Source of the DNA: Neobacillus endophyticus
Lineage (GTDB): Bacteria; Bacillota; Bacilli; Bacillales; Cytobacillaceae
DNA length: 64,000 bases
Reading direction: 5' to 3'
Assembly: GCF_013248975.1 (NCBI RefSeq)
Contig: NZ_JABRWH010000001.1
Coordinates: 1,550,001-1,614,000 of the forward strand
The notes under the pieces are model-generated. The model was not told the origin of the DNA. It did not search any database and was given only the letters and a program-made list of their open reading frames with translations. This document shows positions 34,318-42,701 of this stretch, piece by piece; positions within the stretch are counted from its first letter, which is position 1; every line of letters starts with the position of its first letter. The position numbers and the translations under genes are program-made.

Positions 34318-35697
34318 CTATCTAATTGGCAGCTCCACAATAAAAGTAGTCCCTTCATTTTCTTTACTTTTTACATTGATACGGCTGCCGTGCAAGTCGA
34401 TAATTGTCTTGACAATTGATAAACCAAGGCCTGTGCCCTCGACTGCTCGTGTACGTGCCTTGTCCGCCCGATAAAAGCGATCAAATATTCTCTCTAATTC
34501 TGGATCACTCATCCCAATTCCTGTATCTTCAAAGGTTACGATGACTGTTTCTTCTTTTTTATCAATAGATATCTCAATACTGCCATTCGGTTTGTTGTAT
34601 TTAATGGCATTAGATAGGAGGTTATCCCATACTGTTTGGAGCAAGGATGGATCACCGTTAATCTCTATATCTGGCAAAGAGTAGCCAAGCATAATATCCT
34701 TGTCACTTACTGCCCATTGATAGTTTCGCATTAATTCCTTCAATTGCTGACCAAGATTAAAGGTTTTTTTCTTAATAATATCCTCGTTTTTGTCTAATGA
34801 AGCCAGGAGCAGCAATTGTTTTGTTAAGGTGGAAAGCCTTGTAATTTCACCGTTAATGATGGATACATATTGGACTCTTTCTTCTTTACTTATAGAATCA
34901 ATTTCTAATAGGTCTGTATATCCTTTTATGTTAGACAGTGGTGACTGTATATCATGAGAAATATTTGAAATAAATTCCTTCCTCATCTCATCCATTTGTT
35001 CCAACTTTCTTGCCATCCGCAAAAAGCTATGGGAAAGTTCCCCTAATTCATCATGGCGGGTCACATCCAGTTTTACATTAAAATCACCATTTGACAGTGA
35101 TTTTGTTGCTTTTGTCAGGTTAGAAATCGGTTTTACTAAATATTTTGTATTAATAACAACCATAATGATGGTTAACGTAATCGCTATTCCAAGAATCCAT
35201 CCAAATAAAATGTGCATCTCATTGAAAAGGAACTTGATGTCTGGCCTGATAAAAAGAGCAAAAGTTTTTCCGTTATATTTTAACGGTACGCCAATGGTAT
35301 TATTTAGTTCATTGGCAAAGAAGCCTGTAACAAAGGTTCCTTGTGGAAAATAAAGAATACCGTGAAAAATATGGCCATTTAATACATTCTGTTGAGTTGA
35401 ATTAGAAAGACTTTTGTTTCTGAAAGGTGCACCGAAAAAGGTTCTGTTACCATTGTTATCTACCAAGCATATTTGATATCCAACTTTAGTAATGCTGTCC
35501 AGATACTCTGTTAAGCTTATTTTGGGATGACTTTCAACAAAAGCAGCAATATCTAATGCGATTTTTGTATTTTTATTGTCATTATAAGGTTTTAGCTGGT
35601 GTTGGTAATAGGTATTTGAAATGACAAAAGCTAAGAGAAAGCTAATAAACATCATTCCAATCGTTATGACAATAAATTTCACATATAGTGTTCTCAT
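34318..35697 (-). CDS. hssS: Haem sensor histidine kinase HssS
   Basis: 459 residues, close to the staphylococcal HssS. Two membrane helices (about 8-28 and 165-185) flank an extracellular sensor domain of about 135 residues containing TFFGAPFRNKSLS and FVTGFFANELNNTIGVPL, both with clear counterparts in HssS. HAMP, HisKA (FISNISHDIQSPLSNIKGY, His about 250) and HATPase (NLLSNAIKYN, EDTGIGM, GTGLGLSIVK) follow. It senses excess haem or membrane damage by haem and phosphorylates HssR. Its start overlaps the end of hssR by 4 bases. Confidence 0.92.
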   Translation of the reverse strand: MRTLYVKFIVITIGMMFISFLLAFVISNTYYQHQLKPYNDNKNTKIALDIAAFVESHPKISLTEYLDSITKVGYQICLVDNNGNRTFFGAPFRNKSLSNSTQQNVLNGHIFHGILYFPQGTFVTGFFANELNNTIGVPLKYNGKTFALFIRPDIKFLFNEMHILFGWILGIAITLTIIMVVINTKYLVKPISNLTKATKSLSNGDFNVKLDVTRHDELGELSHSFLRMARKLEQMDEMRKEFISNISHDIQSPLSNIKGYTDLLEIDSISKEERVQYVSIINGEITRLSTLTKQLLLLASLDKNEDIIKKKTFNLGQQLKELMRNYQWAVSDKDIMLGYSLPDIEINGDPSLLQTVWDNLLSNAIKYNKPNGSIEISIDKKEETVIVTFEDTGIGMSDPELERIFDRFYRADKARTRAVEGTGLGLSIVKTIIDLHGSRINVKSKENEGTTFIVELPIR

Positions 35698-36374
35698 TTA
35701 CGTTGGACCTCCAATGAATATCCAATCCCGCGTACTGTTTTGATTTGAAAATCCTCCGTAAGGTTAGAAAAACGTTCCCTTAATCTTTTTATATGAACAT
35801 CTACCGTTCTCGCATCTCCTTCATAATTAAAGCCCCAGATTTGTTCAATCAGGTGTTCTCTGGAAAACACAAGTTTAGGATTAGAAGCTAGATAATATAA
35901 AAGCTCAAATTCTTTTAATGGTAAGATCAAGGTACGCTTCCCTACCTGAACTTCATAGCTTTTTTTGTTTATCGTAGTATTGCCAATTTGTAGTATGGAT
36001 TCATCCTGCTGGTAGTCATATCGCCGCAGCAATGCCTTTATCCGAAAGATTAATTCTTTTGGTTCAAATGGTTTTACCAGATAATCATCCGTTCCGGCTT
36101 GAAATCCTTGCTCCTTATCCTCAATTTCGCTTTTAGCTGTTAAAAGGATCACTGGAATATCATACTGTGTTCGAATCTCCATCGTTAAGGTGTAACCATC
36201 CATAAATGGCATCATCACATCCACTATAGCTAAATCACAGGCTACCTTCTTAAGTATTTCCAATGCTTCCATCCCGTCTTTTGCCTGAAATACATTATAT
36301 CCTTGTTCAGTTAAGTGAATATCTACAAGGTTTAATATATTGATATCGTCATCCACAATTAAAATATTGGTCAT
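35694..36374 (-). CDS. hssR: Haem response regulator HssR
   Basis: 226 residues: a receiver domain (VDDD, phospho-acceptor in VDVMMPFMDG at about 53, LLTAKSE, KPFEPKEL) and an OmpR-type winged helix (EQIWGFNYEGDARTVDVHIKRLRERF, TVRGIGYSLE). The GTDDYLVKPFEPKELIFRIKALLRRY region is strikingly like staphylococcal HssR. It should bind the direct repeat upstream of hrtB (38150-38169) and induce the exporter. Third gene of the operon hrtB-hrtA-hssR-hssS. Confidence 0.93.
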   Translation of the reverse strand: MTNILIVDDDINILNLVDIHLTEQGYNVFQAKDGMEALEILKKVACDLAIVDVMMPFMDGYTLTMEIRTQYDIPVILLTAKSEIEDKEQGFQAGTDDYLVKPFEPKELIFRIKALLRRYDYQQDESILQIGNTTINKKSYEVQVGKRTLILPLKEFELLYYLASNPKLVFSREHLIEQIWGFNYEGDARTVDVHIKRLRERFSNLTEDFQIKTVRGIGYSLEVQRK

Positions 36375-36389
36375 ATAATTTTATTTCCT

Positions 36390-37070
36390 CTACACTTTTT
36401 GTAAAATCTGCCCATCACTCATTTTAATGATATGATCAGCAAAAGAAAGCATTTCTTCGTCATGTGTTACTATTAATGTGGCAATATTGAGTGACTTTGT
36501 TAAATTACTAATTAATGTCATCACATCTTTTGATCGTTTTGAATCCAAACTTGCAGTTGGTTCATCTGCAAAGAGAACTTTCGGTTTATGGATAATGGCA
36601 CGGGCAATAGCAACCCGCTGCCTTTCACCGCCTGATAATGAAGAAGGATAGGCATTTTTTCGATGATCCATTTCAACCAATTTCAAGATTTTGTCAATTT
36701 CCTTTTTCTGTTCCCGTTTTTTCATTTTTGATTCAGATACATCCAACATAAGTAACAGCTGCTCTTCTACTGTTAGAAAGGGTACCAGATGGGCAAATTG
36801 AAAGACAAAGCCAAATTTGCTGGCCCTGATTTTTCGAACTTGTTCAGAATTCATGGAAGTCAAGTTTTCCCCTTCAAATATGATCTGTCCATCTGATGCA
36901 GGCTGGAGTCCTGCAGCTATTGTTAGAAGCGTGCTTTTACCGGAGCCTGATGCCCCCACTAAAGCGGTTACCTCACCCTCTCGAAGAAAAAGGTTTACTC
37001 CTTTTAGAATTTCTTCTGTCACTTCTCCATTTTTATAAGATTTTTTAACATTATCTATTTTAAATATCAT
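36390..37070 (-). CDS. hrtA: Haem exporter ATPase HrtA (ABC transporter)
   Basis: 226 residues of the MacB/LolD-type ABC ATPase: Walker A GASGSGKST (about 40-48), Q-loop FQFAHLVP, signature LSGGERQR (about 140), Walker B VLFADEPTASLD and H-loop VTHDEE. The ATG at 37070 is preferred, with AAGGAGAGG upstream; the frame extends further back into hrtB without reason. It powers the HrtB permease in efflux of haem or haem-damaged material from the membrane. It follows hrtB by one base and precedes hssR. Confidence 0.93.
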   Translation of the reverse strand: MIFKIDNVKKSYKNGEVTEEILKGVNLFLREGEVTALVGASGSGKSTLLTIAAGLQPASDGQIIFEGENLTSMNSEQVRKIRASKFGFVFQFAHLVPFLTVEEQLLLMLDVSESKMKKREQKKEIDKILKLVEMDHRKNAYPSSLSGGERQRVAIARAIIHKPKVLFADEPTASLDSKRSKDVMTLISNLTKSLNIATLIVTHDEEMLSFADHIIKMSDGQILQKV

Positions 37071-37071
37071 A

Positions 37072-38106
37072 TTAAACCTCTCCTTGTTGAATAGCTTGCA
37101 ATGGTTGAACTGTTTTAACTTGTAAACCGGAAAGCGTTGCGCCAACAAATCCTATAATTAGGAAGGTAATCGACAGTTGAGCTGTTGTTTCCATGGTTAA
37201 ACTATAAGGCATTCCTTTAGGTGCTATCTTATTAAAAATTTGACTGAGGGAAATGGATACACTAAGTGCAATGACGGTGATAAACGCCATTTGCATCCAC
37301 ATTATTTTAAACAGCGAACTTGTTTTTACACCGATCGCTTTGAGGATACCGTATAAACCGATCTTTTGAACATTCATCATGTAAAAAAAGATTGCAAACA
37401 GCATTCCGCTAATGACCATTAAAAACCAAATAATCATATTAAGGGACATCTGTTCCGATTTATAACTTGAAATAGTATTAAGGAATTGATTATTCGAAAA
37501 GGATTCCATTCCAGAGAATGTGGGGGCTGTACTCCTTTCAGGTATAAAAATCAACTGCATTTTATCGGTTCCATAAATTTCTTTATAGTCCTCTATATTG
37601 ATATAAGCAACAGGTGCATGGCTGTATTTACTATGTTTTATAAAACCTTTTACAATAAACTTTCCTTTGTATTGATTATTGGTTAAAGAATCTCCAATTT
37701 TTACACCATCGTCTTCCATTGACTTGTCCAGTACAATTTCTCCTTTTTTAACATTTTTAAACCACTTAGATCTCGTCGCTGTCACAAAGGCGAAACTTCG
37801 CTGTTTCCCATTACGATCATCCAAAAATCCCATTTGAATGGAAAATGCCGCGGCATCCTTTTGTGTATTTAAAATTTGATTTTGGCTACTACGGTCTATT
37901 CTAGACATGCTGTAAGTCTTATTGGCTTCCTTCGTCATATAAAATTGTCCATCCGGCAAATCTTTTATTAAACCAGCGCTGTCTAGTGATAAACCATTTG
38001 CCAAACCGGATATAATAAACGTTAATAAACTAACAAGAAAAACAATGGAGCCTAAAATCAAAAATCTTGCTTTACTTTTCTTCATTTCTTTCCATGCAAT
38101 GTTCAT
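37072..38106 (-). CDS. hrtB: Haem exporter permease HrtB
   Basis: 344 residues. One N-terminal helix (about 17-38, ending ISGLANGLS), an extracytoplasmic domain of about 180 residues, then three helices at about 230-335, the FtsX/MacB layout. The segments ISSYKSEQMSLNMIIWFL and FFYMMNVQKIGLYGILKAIGVKT closely follow staphylococcal HrtB. The start is the ATG at 38106, with GGAGG 7 bases upstream, two codons after another ATG. First gene of the operon; its promoter region has the HssR-type direct repeat. In S. aureus hrtAB and hssRS are divergent, whereas here all four are co-directional. Confidence 0.9.
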   Translation of the reverse strand: MNIAWKEMKKSKARFLILGSIVFLVSLLTFIISGLANGLSLDSAGLIKDLPDGQFYMTKEANKTYSMSRIDRSSQNQILNTQKDAAAFSIQMGFLDDRNGKQRSFAFVTATRSKWFKNVKKGEIVLDKSMEDDGVKIGDSLTNNQYKGKFIVKGFIKHSKYSHAPVAYINIEDYKEIYGTDKMQLIFIPERSTAPTFSGMESFSNNQFLNTISSYKSEQMSLNMIIWFLMVISGMLFAIFFYMMNVQKIGLYGILKAIGVKTSSLFKIMWMQMAFITVIALSVSISLSQIFNKIAPKGMPYSLTMETTAQLSITFLIIGFVGATLSGLQVKTVQPLQAIQQGEV

Positions 38107-38149
38107 CTTCATTCCTCCAATCTCTATTACACCCTTAGTCTAAGATTGG

Positions 38150-38169
38150 TATGTGAACGGAAGATGAAC
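38150..38169 (-). promoter_or_regulatory. HssR-binding direct repeat upstream of hrtB
   Basis: On the minus strand the site reads GTTCATCTT-CC-GTTCACATA, which fits the staphylococcal HssR box, a direct repeat GTTCATATT-NN-GTTCATATT. It ends 38 bases before the hrtB ATG. Confidence 0.75.
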
Positions 38170-38244
38170 GGAAAATTACATTTACACAGACATGTTAATA
38201 ATTTAAATTTAGGTCTTTATTTCGACTGTTTTGCCCTCATGAAT

Positions 38245-38719
38245 CACATAGAGTAGCTAGGAAAGGAAAAGTACCAACTGCCCTACATGGAGGAATGGAG
38301 GGATACACCTACACACCTAAAACAATAGATTTAGAGAATATAGTTTGGAATTAACTTTATGAAATCAGTCCATTAGACATTTGTGCTCGCGGCCTTTGCA
38401 GCACCTCATTTACCACTGGACAAGATTGCATCAGCTCCCGCATTAGAAATGGGGTAGGGAAGGAATATCACTATTTTCATGGCCTAGATTATATAGTGCA
38501 GATTTAGATCAATTTGATGGAATAGGACTATCGTTTATTGAGGCTACCTTGCAAAGCCTTGTCATTAGAAATCGGAACATGGCTATTACTGCCCTTGAAC
38601 AATGGCAGACAAAATTATGGAGGGACGGCGAATCTGTGGAGTTGTTACAAGATTTGGTTAAAAAAGACCCTGATAAAGAAATTAGTAATCAGGCAAGGAA
38701 TCTATTAGAAAAGATTTAG
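38245..38719 (+). pseudogene. Decayed gene of unknown family
   Basis: Two plus-strand frames read as protein. One (38245 to about 38510) includes HRVARKGKVPTALHGGMEGYT and, after a TAA, continues in the same frame; the second (about 38475-38719) gives a helical tail SFIEATLQSLVIRNRNMAITALEQW...ISNQARNLLEKI ending at TAG 38717-38719, resembling HEAT-like repeats. One nonsense codon and one frameshift separate them. No ribosome site is seen. Parent protein not identified. Confidence 0.45.
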
Positions 38720-38835
38720 ATTTAGCCAAATGTCCTCTATTTGTGGAAAAGAAAATTATAGGGAACTTTTTTTATTTATTCATTGGATATGGGGAGCCTT
38801 TGTTAATAAAAGTATATCTAAAAACTCATTAACTT

Positions 38836-38851
38836 TTGGTAAGGTTCCCCG
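38836..38851 (+). repeat. Dispersed GGTTCACCG motif, copy 4
   Basis: TTGGTAAGGTTCCCCG, a diverged intergenic copy in plus orientation. Confidence 0.35.
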
Positions 38852-38982
38852 TTATGCATCCAAAATGAGGTTCCCTTGGATTCTTTTGAGATAACAAAGA
38901 ATCCTAAAATCAAAGCACCCTTTCATCCACTTCCATTTAAATAAGGAGTCATTCCCTTAATTAAGTAACCAGTGAAAGTAAA

Positions 38983-39120
38983 ATAAGCGGAGATTTTTCG
39001 GTTAGATGTAGAATGGAGCTCGTTTAGGGGAATATAAGGGGAGGTTTTCCGATTATGTAAAGCAATATCCCCGATTTTCACGTTTTTCGATACAATAAGC
39101 GGAATCTCTCCGTCTATTTA
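38983..39120. repeat. Degenerate tandem repeat with ATAAGCGGA units
   Basis: ATAAG(C/G)GGA-type cores start at 38983, 39034 and 39095, each followed by a pyrimidine-rich TTTTCCG/TCTCCG segment. Spacings of 51 and about 61 bp make this a diverged array, a third sequence family beside the two 52-bp arrays. Confidence 0.5.
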
Positions 39121-39171
39121 AACTATTTTTTATTAGTATTTACTAATTAAGCGTAATTTTCCTTCTATTTA

Positions 39172-39834
39172 TCATATCGGTTGCTTAACCCGATCCCCCA
39201 ACCTATAAGAGCGGACCCTCACGACCCCAGATGCGGGAATCAGCATCTTCTTATCGCATAGTTGAGAAAGTACCTTTTTTACCGTCTTGTCACTTAACTT
39301 CAAATACTTCTCGACTTCTATAGGGGATATGGCTTCTCCTTTTCGAATTGCTAGCCGAAGAACTTCCTTTTCGACAATGGACAGAGGTGTCTGGTCCAGT
39401 TCATCACCCAGCCATCGACCAATCACTTGCTGAACAATCTGTTGGCATTGACGAGGATTCTCTTTAACTTGGTCATAAGAAAAGCGGATCACGGTCCATC
39501 CGTCAATCACCAACTGATTTTGACGTTCCAAGCTGTCGGAAAATTGCCATCTGCTTATGTTCTTAAGATGAGGTCCATACCCATCGATCTCAAGGCAAAT
39601 CCGAATGGCAGGACGAATATAAGCAAAATCTAAATATCTTTTACCATCCTTAAAATCATCGACTTCATATTCTGGATGAAGATACCGGAAATGATAAAAC
39701 AAAGGAAACCACACTTGCTTCAAAAACAACATTTCAGCCTGCTTATGACCTTCTTGTAAGCGCCGCAATCGTTCACCGGTTCTTGCCTGCAAGTGAGCAT
39801 TCATAAAGGCCTGGTATTCTTCTTCAAATCCCAT
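39172..39834 (-). CDS. DUF559-like (Vsr/PD-(D/E)XK-type) endonuclease with C-terminal winged helix
   Basis: 220 residues. The N-terminal half has a nuclease-type core: DFKDGKRYLDFAYIRPAIRICLEIDGYGPH (about 58-88) supplies the D-x(n)-E-x-D pattern, and SLERQNQLVIDGWTVIRFSYDQVKENP (about 100-127) is the classic DUF559/Vsr ending. The C-terminal 60 residues (LSIVEKEVLRLAIRKGEAISPIEVEKYLKLSDKTVKKVLSQLCDKKML) form a winged helix. The role is unknown; a DNA-repair or restriction-related activity is possible. It stands alone, downstream of a degenerate repeat array. Confidence 0.8.
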   Translation of the reverse strand: MGFEEEYQAFMNAHLQARTGERLRRLQEGHKQAEMLFLKQVWFPLFYHFRYLHPEYEVDDFKDGKRYLDFAYIRPAIRICLEIDGYGPHLKNISRWQFSDSLERQNQLVIDGWTVIRFSYDQVKENPRQCQQIVQQVIGRWLGDELDQTPLSIVEKEVLRLAIRKGEAISPIEVEKYLKLSDKTVKKVLSQLCDKKMLIPASGVVRVRSYRLGDRVKQPI

Positions 39835-40597
39835 AGGATCCCTTCCTCCTATCCAATTTTATAGCACCCTTTTACTATGGCCAATTTATAATCAAAATTT
39901 AATGGACAAACCTTAATAAATTTGGCCATTTCTTTATTGTTTTGGTGAAGTAATAAAAGCAACTTATCCAAAAGATGTGCTTCTATGAGTTATGTAATAA
40001 TCATCTTTAACACAGAACATCCACAACATGGGCATTTAATATGCATACATATTCGATGCCATGAATGAACTATCTCCATACTTTATTCATTTGAACCTCT
40101 AACAGATTTTTATAATAAATGAGTGTTAATGCGAGTGGAAAAGAAGTGGATTAATGTGGCTTCAATTGGACAAAGTAAAAGCGCATATAGGCTTTGCGGA
40201 GTAGCTACTAAAAAGAATATTTTGAGAAGAATTTGAGGATAAAACTATTTTTAGTTTAATAGAATTCTTAAATTTGTCAATCTATTTCCTTATATATTTC
40301 AACAATACCATTCTTATTAACTCTATTTTCGTTAAGAAAACTTATTAAGCCCTTACCTCCCAAACTTTATGGAGAGGCGTTTGGCTAATTGGCCTCATTT
40401 ACTTATGATACGGTTCAGCACGCTGTCTGTAACGGCAAATTTTAAGTTTATCGTTTAAGCAGGCTCAATGAGATTTGCTATGCATTCCCTGTAAGAATGT
40501 GCAAGTAGACATAAGCCCTAAAACATACTAGAATTGGTAGTTACAATGAGCACTCAATGCGTAAATATTGGAGATTACATATAAGGAGCGAACGAAT
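39835..40597. other. Non-coding stretch upstream of the glycosyltransferase
   Basis: No gene is supportable. It contains dispersed motif copy 5 (40402-40423) and AT-rich sequence that presumably includes the glycosyltransferase promoter. Confidence 0.4.
40402..40423 (+). repeat. Dispersed GGTTCACCG motif, copy 5
   Basis: The core TATGATACGGTTCAGCACG is intergenic, in plus orientation. Confidence 0.4.
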
Positions 40598-41806
40598 GTG
40601 GCAAAGATATTAGCAATTGGTGGAATTGGCGATGGACATGTGAATCCCATGCTGCCGATTATCAAAGCCTGGTGCGAAAACGGGGATGAGGTACACTTCT
40701 ACAGCACTGAGGATGCCCGTGACAAAGCGGAGGCCGCAGGAGCAGTCTTCAAGCCCTTCGACAACTTCCTAGGGGGTGTACGCCAAGAGGACATCTCTCA
40801 TTTTTTAGAATTCATTGTTTTGCTGTTACACTCCGCCGACCATGTCGTGCCGACGGTGGTGGAGCAGGCTAGGCAAGAGGCATACGACTATGTGTTCCAC
40901 GACTCCCTTTTCGGTTGGGGCAATTTAATAGCTCGGCTCCTGAAGCTGCCACACATCGCCTCACATGCTTCCTTTGCCTCCACAGGTAAGAAACCTAAGA
41001 TGGCAGGTGAGGCTCTGATGAAGCAAGTCGGAGATCTCCTGAAGGGAGGGAAGTTCATTCCCGAGATTAAGAGACTGTCCGCCAAATTTGCCGAAACATA
41101 CGGCGTACCGGCGCCATCAATCAATGAGGTGTTCTGTCAGACCGGTCAACTGAATCTGATCTATACTAGCGACTTCTTCCAACCGGATTACGACCGCCTT
41201 GACCGTTCGTACGTTTTCTCCGGGCCATCCATTTCTGAACGTGAAAGCCTCTCGGACTTCTCGCTAGACCCTCTGAAAGAGGACGACAGGCCCGTCGTCT
41301 ACATTTCCATGGGAACTGTATTAGCCAAGAGTGAATCCTTCTTCCGGTTATGTCTGGATGCCTTTCGCGATGCAAGCTATCAGGTGGTGATCTCTGCAGG
41401 ACGCTATACGGATATGGGACTTTTCCGGGACGCACCGTCCCACATCATTGCCCGTCCGTATGTGCCACAGCTGGAAGTTTTGCAACGGGCGGCCGTCTTC
41501 GTGAGCCACGGCGGCATGAACAGCGTGTCTGAGGCACTGTACTACGATGTTCCATTGGTGCTCATCCCCCACGCGGCCGATCAGCCTATTATCGCGGCGC
41601 GTGTAGAGAAGCTGAGGGCCGGTGTCGTGTTGAACAAATCGAGGCTTACCGCCGCAAAGCTGCGGGATGCCGTAAATCAGGTCTTTAACGAACAAAACTT
41701 CAAGAGGAGGGCCGCGACCATTGGTCAATCCCTCCGCGACGCCGGTGGCTACCGGACCGCTCTGGCAGCAGTCGAGCGTTTTCGCCAGGAACAGGGCATC
41801 AAATAG
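40598..41806 (+). CDS. Macrolide-type UDP-glycosyltransferase (MGT/YjiC family, GT1)
   Basis: 402 residues from the GTG at 40598 (AAGGAG 9 bases upstream). The GT-B fold starts with ILAIGGIGDGHVNPMLPI and its acceptor-site histidine. The donor half has VYISMGTV (about 238), RPYVPQLEVLQRAAVFVSHGGMNSVSEALYYDVPLVLIPHAADQ (about 287-330), the GT1 signature with the HGG(M/W)NS motif. Such enzymes glucosylate macrolides, flavonoids or lipids. Base composition is clearly more GC-rich than the surroundings, so recent transfer, perhaps from a Paenibacillus-like donor, is likely (inference). Alone, with a strong terminator. Confidence 0.92.
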   Translation: MAKILAIGGIGDGHVNPMLPIIKAWCENGDEVHFYSTEDARDKAEAAGAVFKPFDNFLGGVRQEDISHFLEFIVLLLHSADHVVPTVVEQARQEAYDYVFHDSLFGWGNLIARLLKLPHIASHASFASTGKKPKMAGEALMKQVGDLLKGGKFIPEIKRLSAKFAETYGVPAPSINEVFCQTGQLNLIYTSDFFQPDYDRLDRSYVFSGPSISERESLSDFSLDPLKEDDRPVVYISMGTVLAKSESFFRLCLDAFRDASYQVVISAGRYTDMGLFRDAPSHIIARPYVPQLEVLQRAAVFVSHGGMNSVSEALYYDVPLVLIPHAADQPIIAARVEKLRAGVVLNKSRLTAAKLRDAVNQVFNEQNFKRRAATIGQSLRDAGGYRTALAAVERFRQEQGIK

Positions 41807-41884
41807 TAAGAAGTGCTCCCCGAATATGAATTTTGCTGTTTTTTATCGTACAATTTATCACGTTGCCTAAAACAGCAACTATTG

Positions 41885-41926
41885 AAGGGAAGGGCCATCC
41901 TATGGATTGGATGGCCCTTCCCTTTT
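41885..41926 (+). terminator. Strong terminator of the glycosyltransferase gene
   Basis: A 16-bp stem (AAGGGAAGGGCCATCC with its complement ending at about 41924) and a TTTT tail lie about 80 bases after the stop. Confidence 0.9.
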
Positions 41927-42048
41927 ATGAAAGACAGGCGTAAAGTCGCTGATATTGAGCTAGAGTTTTACCCGAGCGTCCAAAACAATTTTTGAACTGG
42001 TATCTTCCTCCAAATGGTCTTTTGTCTCCCACATGTAAGAGTCTCCCT

Positions 42049-42184
42049 TTAGGTTCTGGATCGTTCTATGCCTTCAATAAATTCATGTAAGCCCGTTTGC
42101 GTAGGCATTTCAGCTAAGCGTCTCCTATCCCAAACCCAGCAAGGTGCCTTACTAAGCCCGCTACGAGTTTCCCAAAAAACTTAC
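42049..42184 (-). pseudogene. C-terminal protein remnant
   Basis: A minus-strand frame ending at the stop at 42049-42051 encodes about 43 residues with natural composition (LSKAPCWVWDRRRLAEMPT, then GLHEFIEGIERSRT) but no start codon or ribosome site. It looks like the tail of a lost gene; the family is not recognised. Confidence 0.35.
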
Positions 42185-42189
42185 CGTTA

Positions 42190-42208
42190 CTTGTGATACG
42201 GTTCACCG
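42190..42208 (+). repeat. Dispersed GGTTCACCG motif, copy 6
   Basis: CTTGTGATACGGTTCACCG, intergenic, in plus orientation. Confidence 0.45.
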
Positions 42209-42230
42209 TAGTTATTTAAGAGGCAAAAAA

Positions 42231-42265
42231 TCAGGAGTCTCTATATAAAGAGCTCCTGACTTTTT
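42231..42265 (+). terminator. Rho-independent terminator-like hairpin
   Basis: TCAGGAG (42231-42237) pairs with CTCCTGA (42253-42259), followed by CTTTTTT; A residues precede it, so it could act in both directions. Confidence 0.65.
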
Positions 42266-42405
42266 TGTGAAATTTTTGAATATCCTCTGCATTGTTTCTT
42301 CTTAAATTATAAAATTATTTCACATTCAATAACAAATGCATTATTAATAATTACCTAAAAAATCGTTCTAAAAGAGTCCCTTCTATTTTAAGATTACTGC
42401 AGAAA

Positions 42406-42429
42406 AAGCCCCTCTAATTTGAGGGGCTT
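42406..42429 (-). terminator. Terminator of the small membrane protein gene
   Basis: AAGCCCCTC (42406-42414) pairs with GAGGGGCTT (42421-42429), downstream of the 42475-42681 gene on its strand. Confidence 0.8.
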
Positions 42430-42474
42430 CAAATTTCTTTAAACAAAATTGAGTTTTACAATGTTTTTTGAACA

Positions 42475-42681
42475 TTACTTTGAATAATCTTTAATTGAGA
42501 AAGATATAACTAATAATCCAATTACATATGTAATCACTCGCATTATAAATTCACTAACTTGTAATGCTCCCATAGTACTATTTAAGGCATACGAATAAGA
42601 ATGACCTGTTATGATATTTGGAACAAATATTATTATAGCACCTATGATGAGATTAATAATAAGTTTTATTAGAGAATTCAT
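42475..42681 (-). CDS. Small membrane protein, 68 aa, two transmembrane helices
   Basis: Two hydrophobic helices (about 4-24, LIKLIINLIIGAIIIFVPNI, and 47-62) are joined by a short polar loop. The ATG has GGAG 8 bases upstream. It lies 20 bases after the secreted-protein gene on the same strand and is followed by a terminator, so the two form an operon. The size and layout would suit an immunity or accessory protein for the secreted partner, but this is only inference. Family not recognised. Confidence 0.65.
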   Translation of the reverse strand: MNSLIKLIINLIIGAIIIFVPNIITGHSYSYALNSTMGALQVSEFIMRVITYVIGLLVISFSIKDYSK

Positions 42682-42701
42682 ATTATCACTCCAATATTAC
42701 T

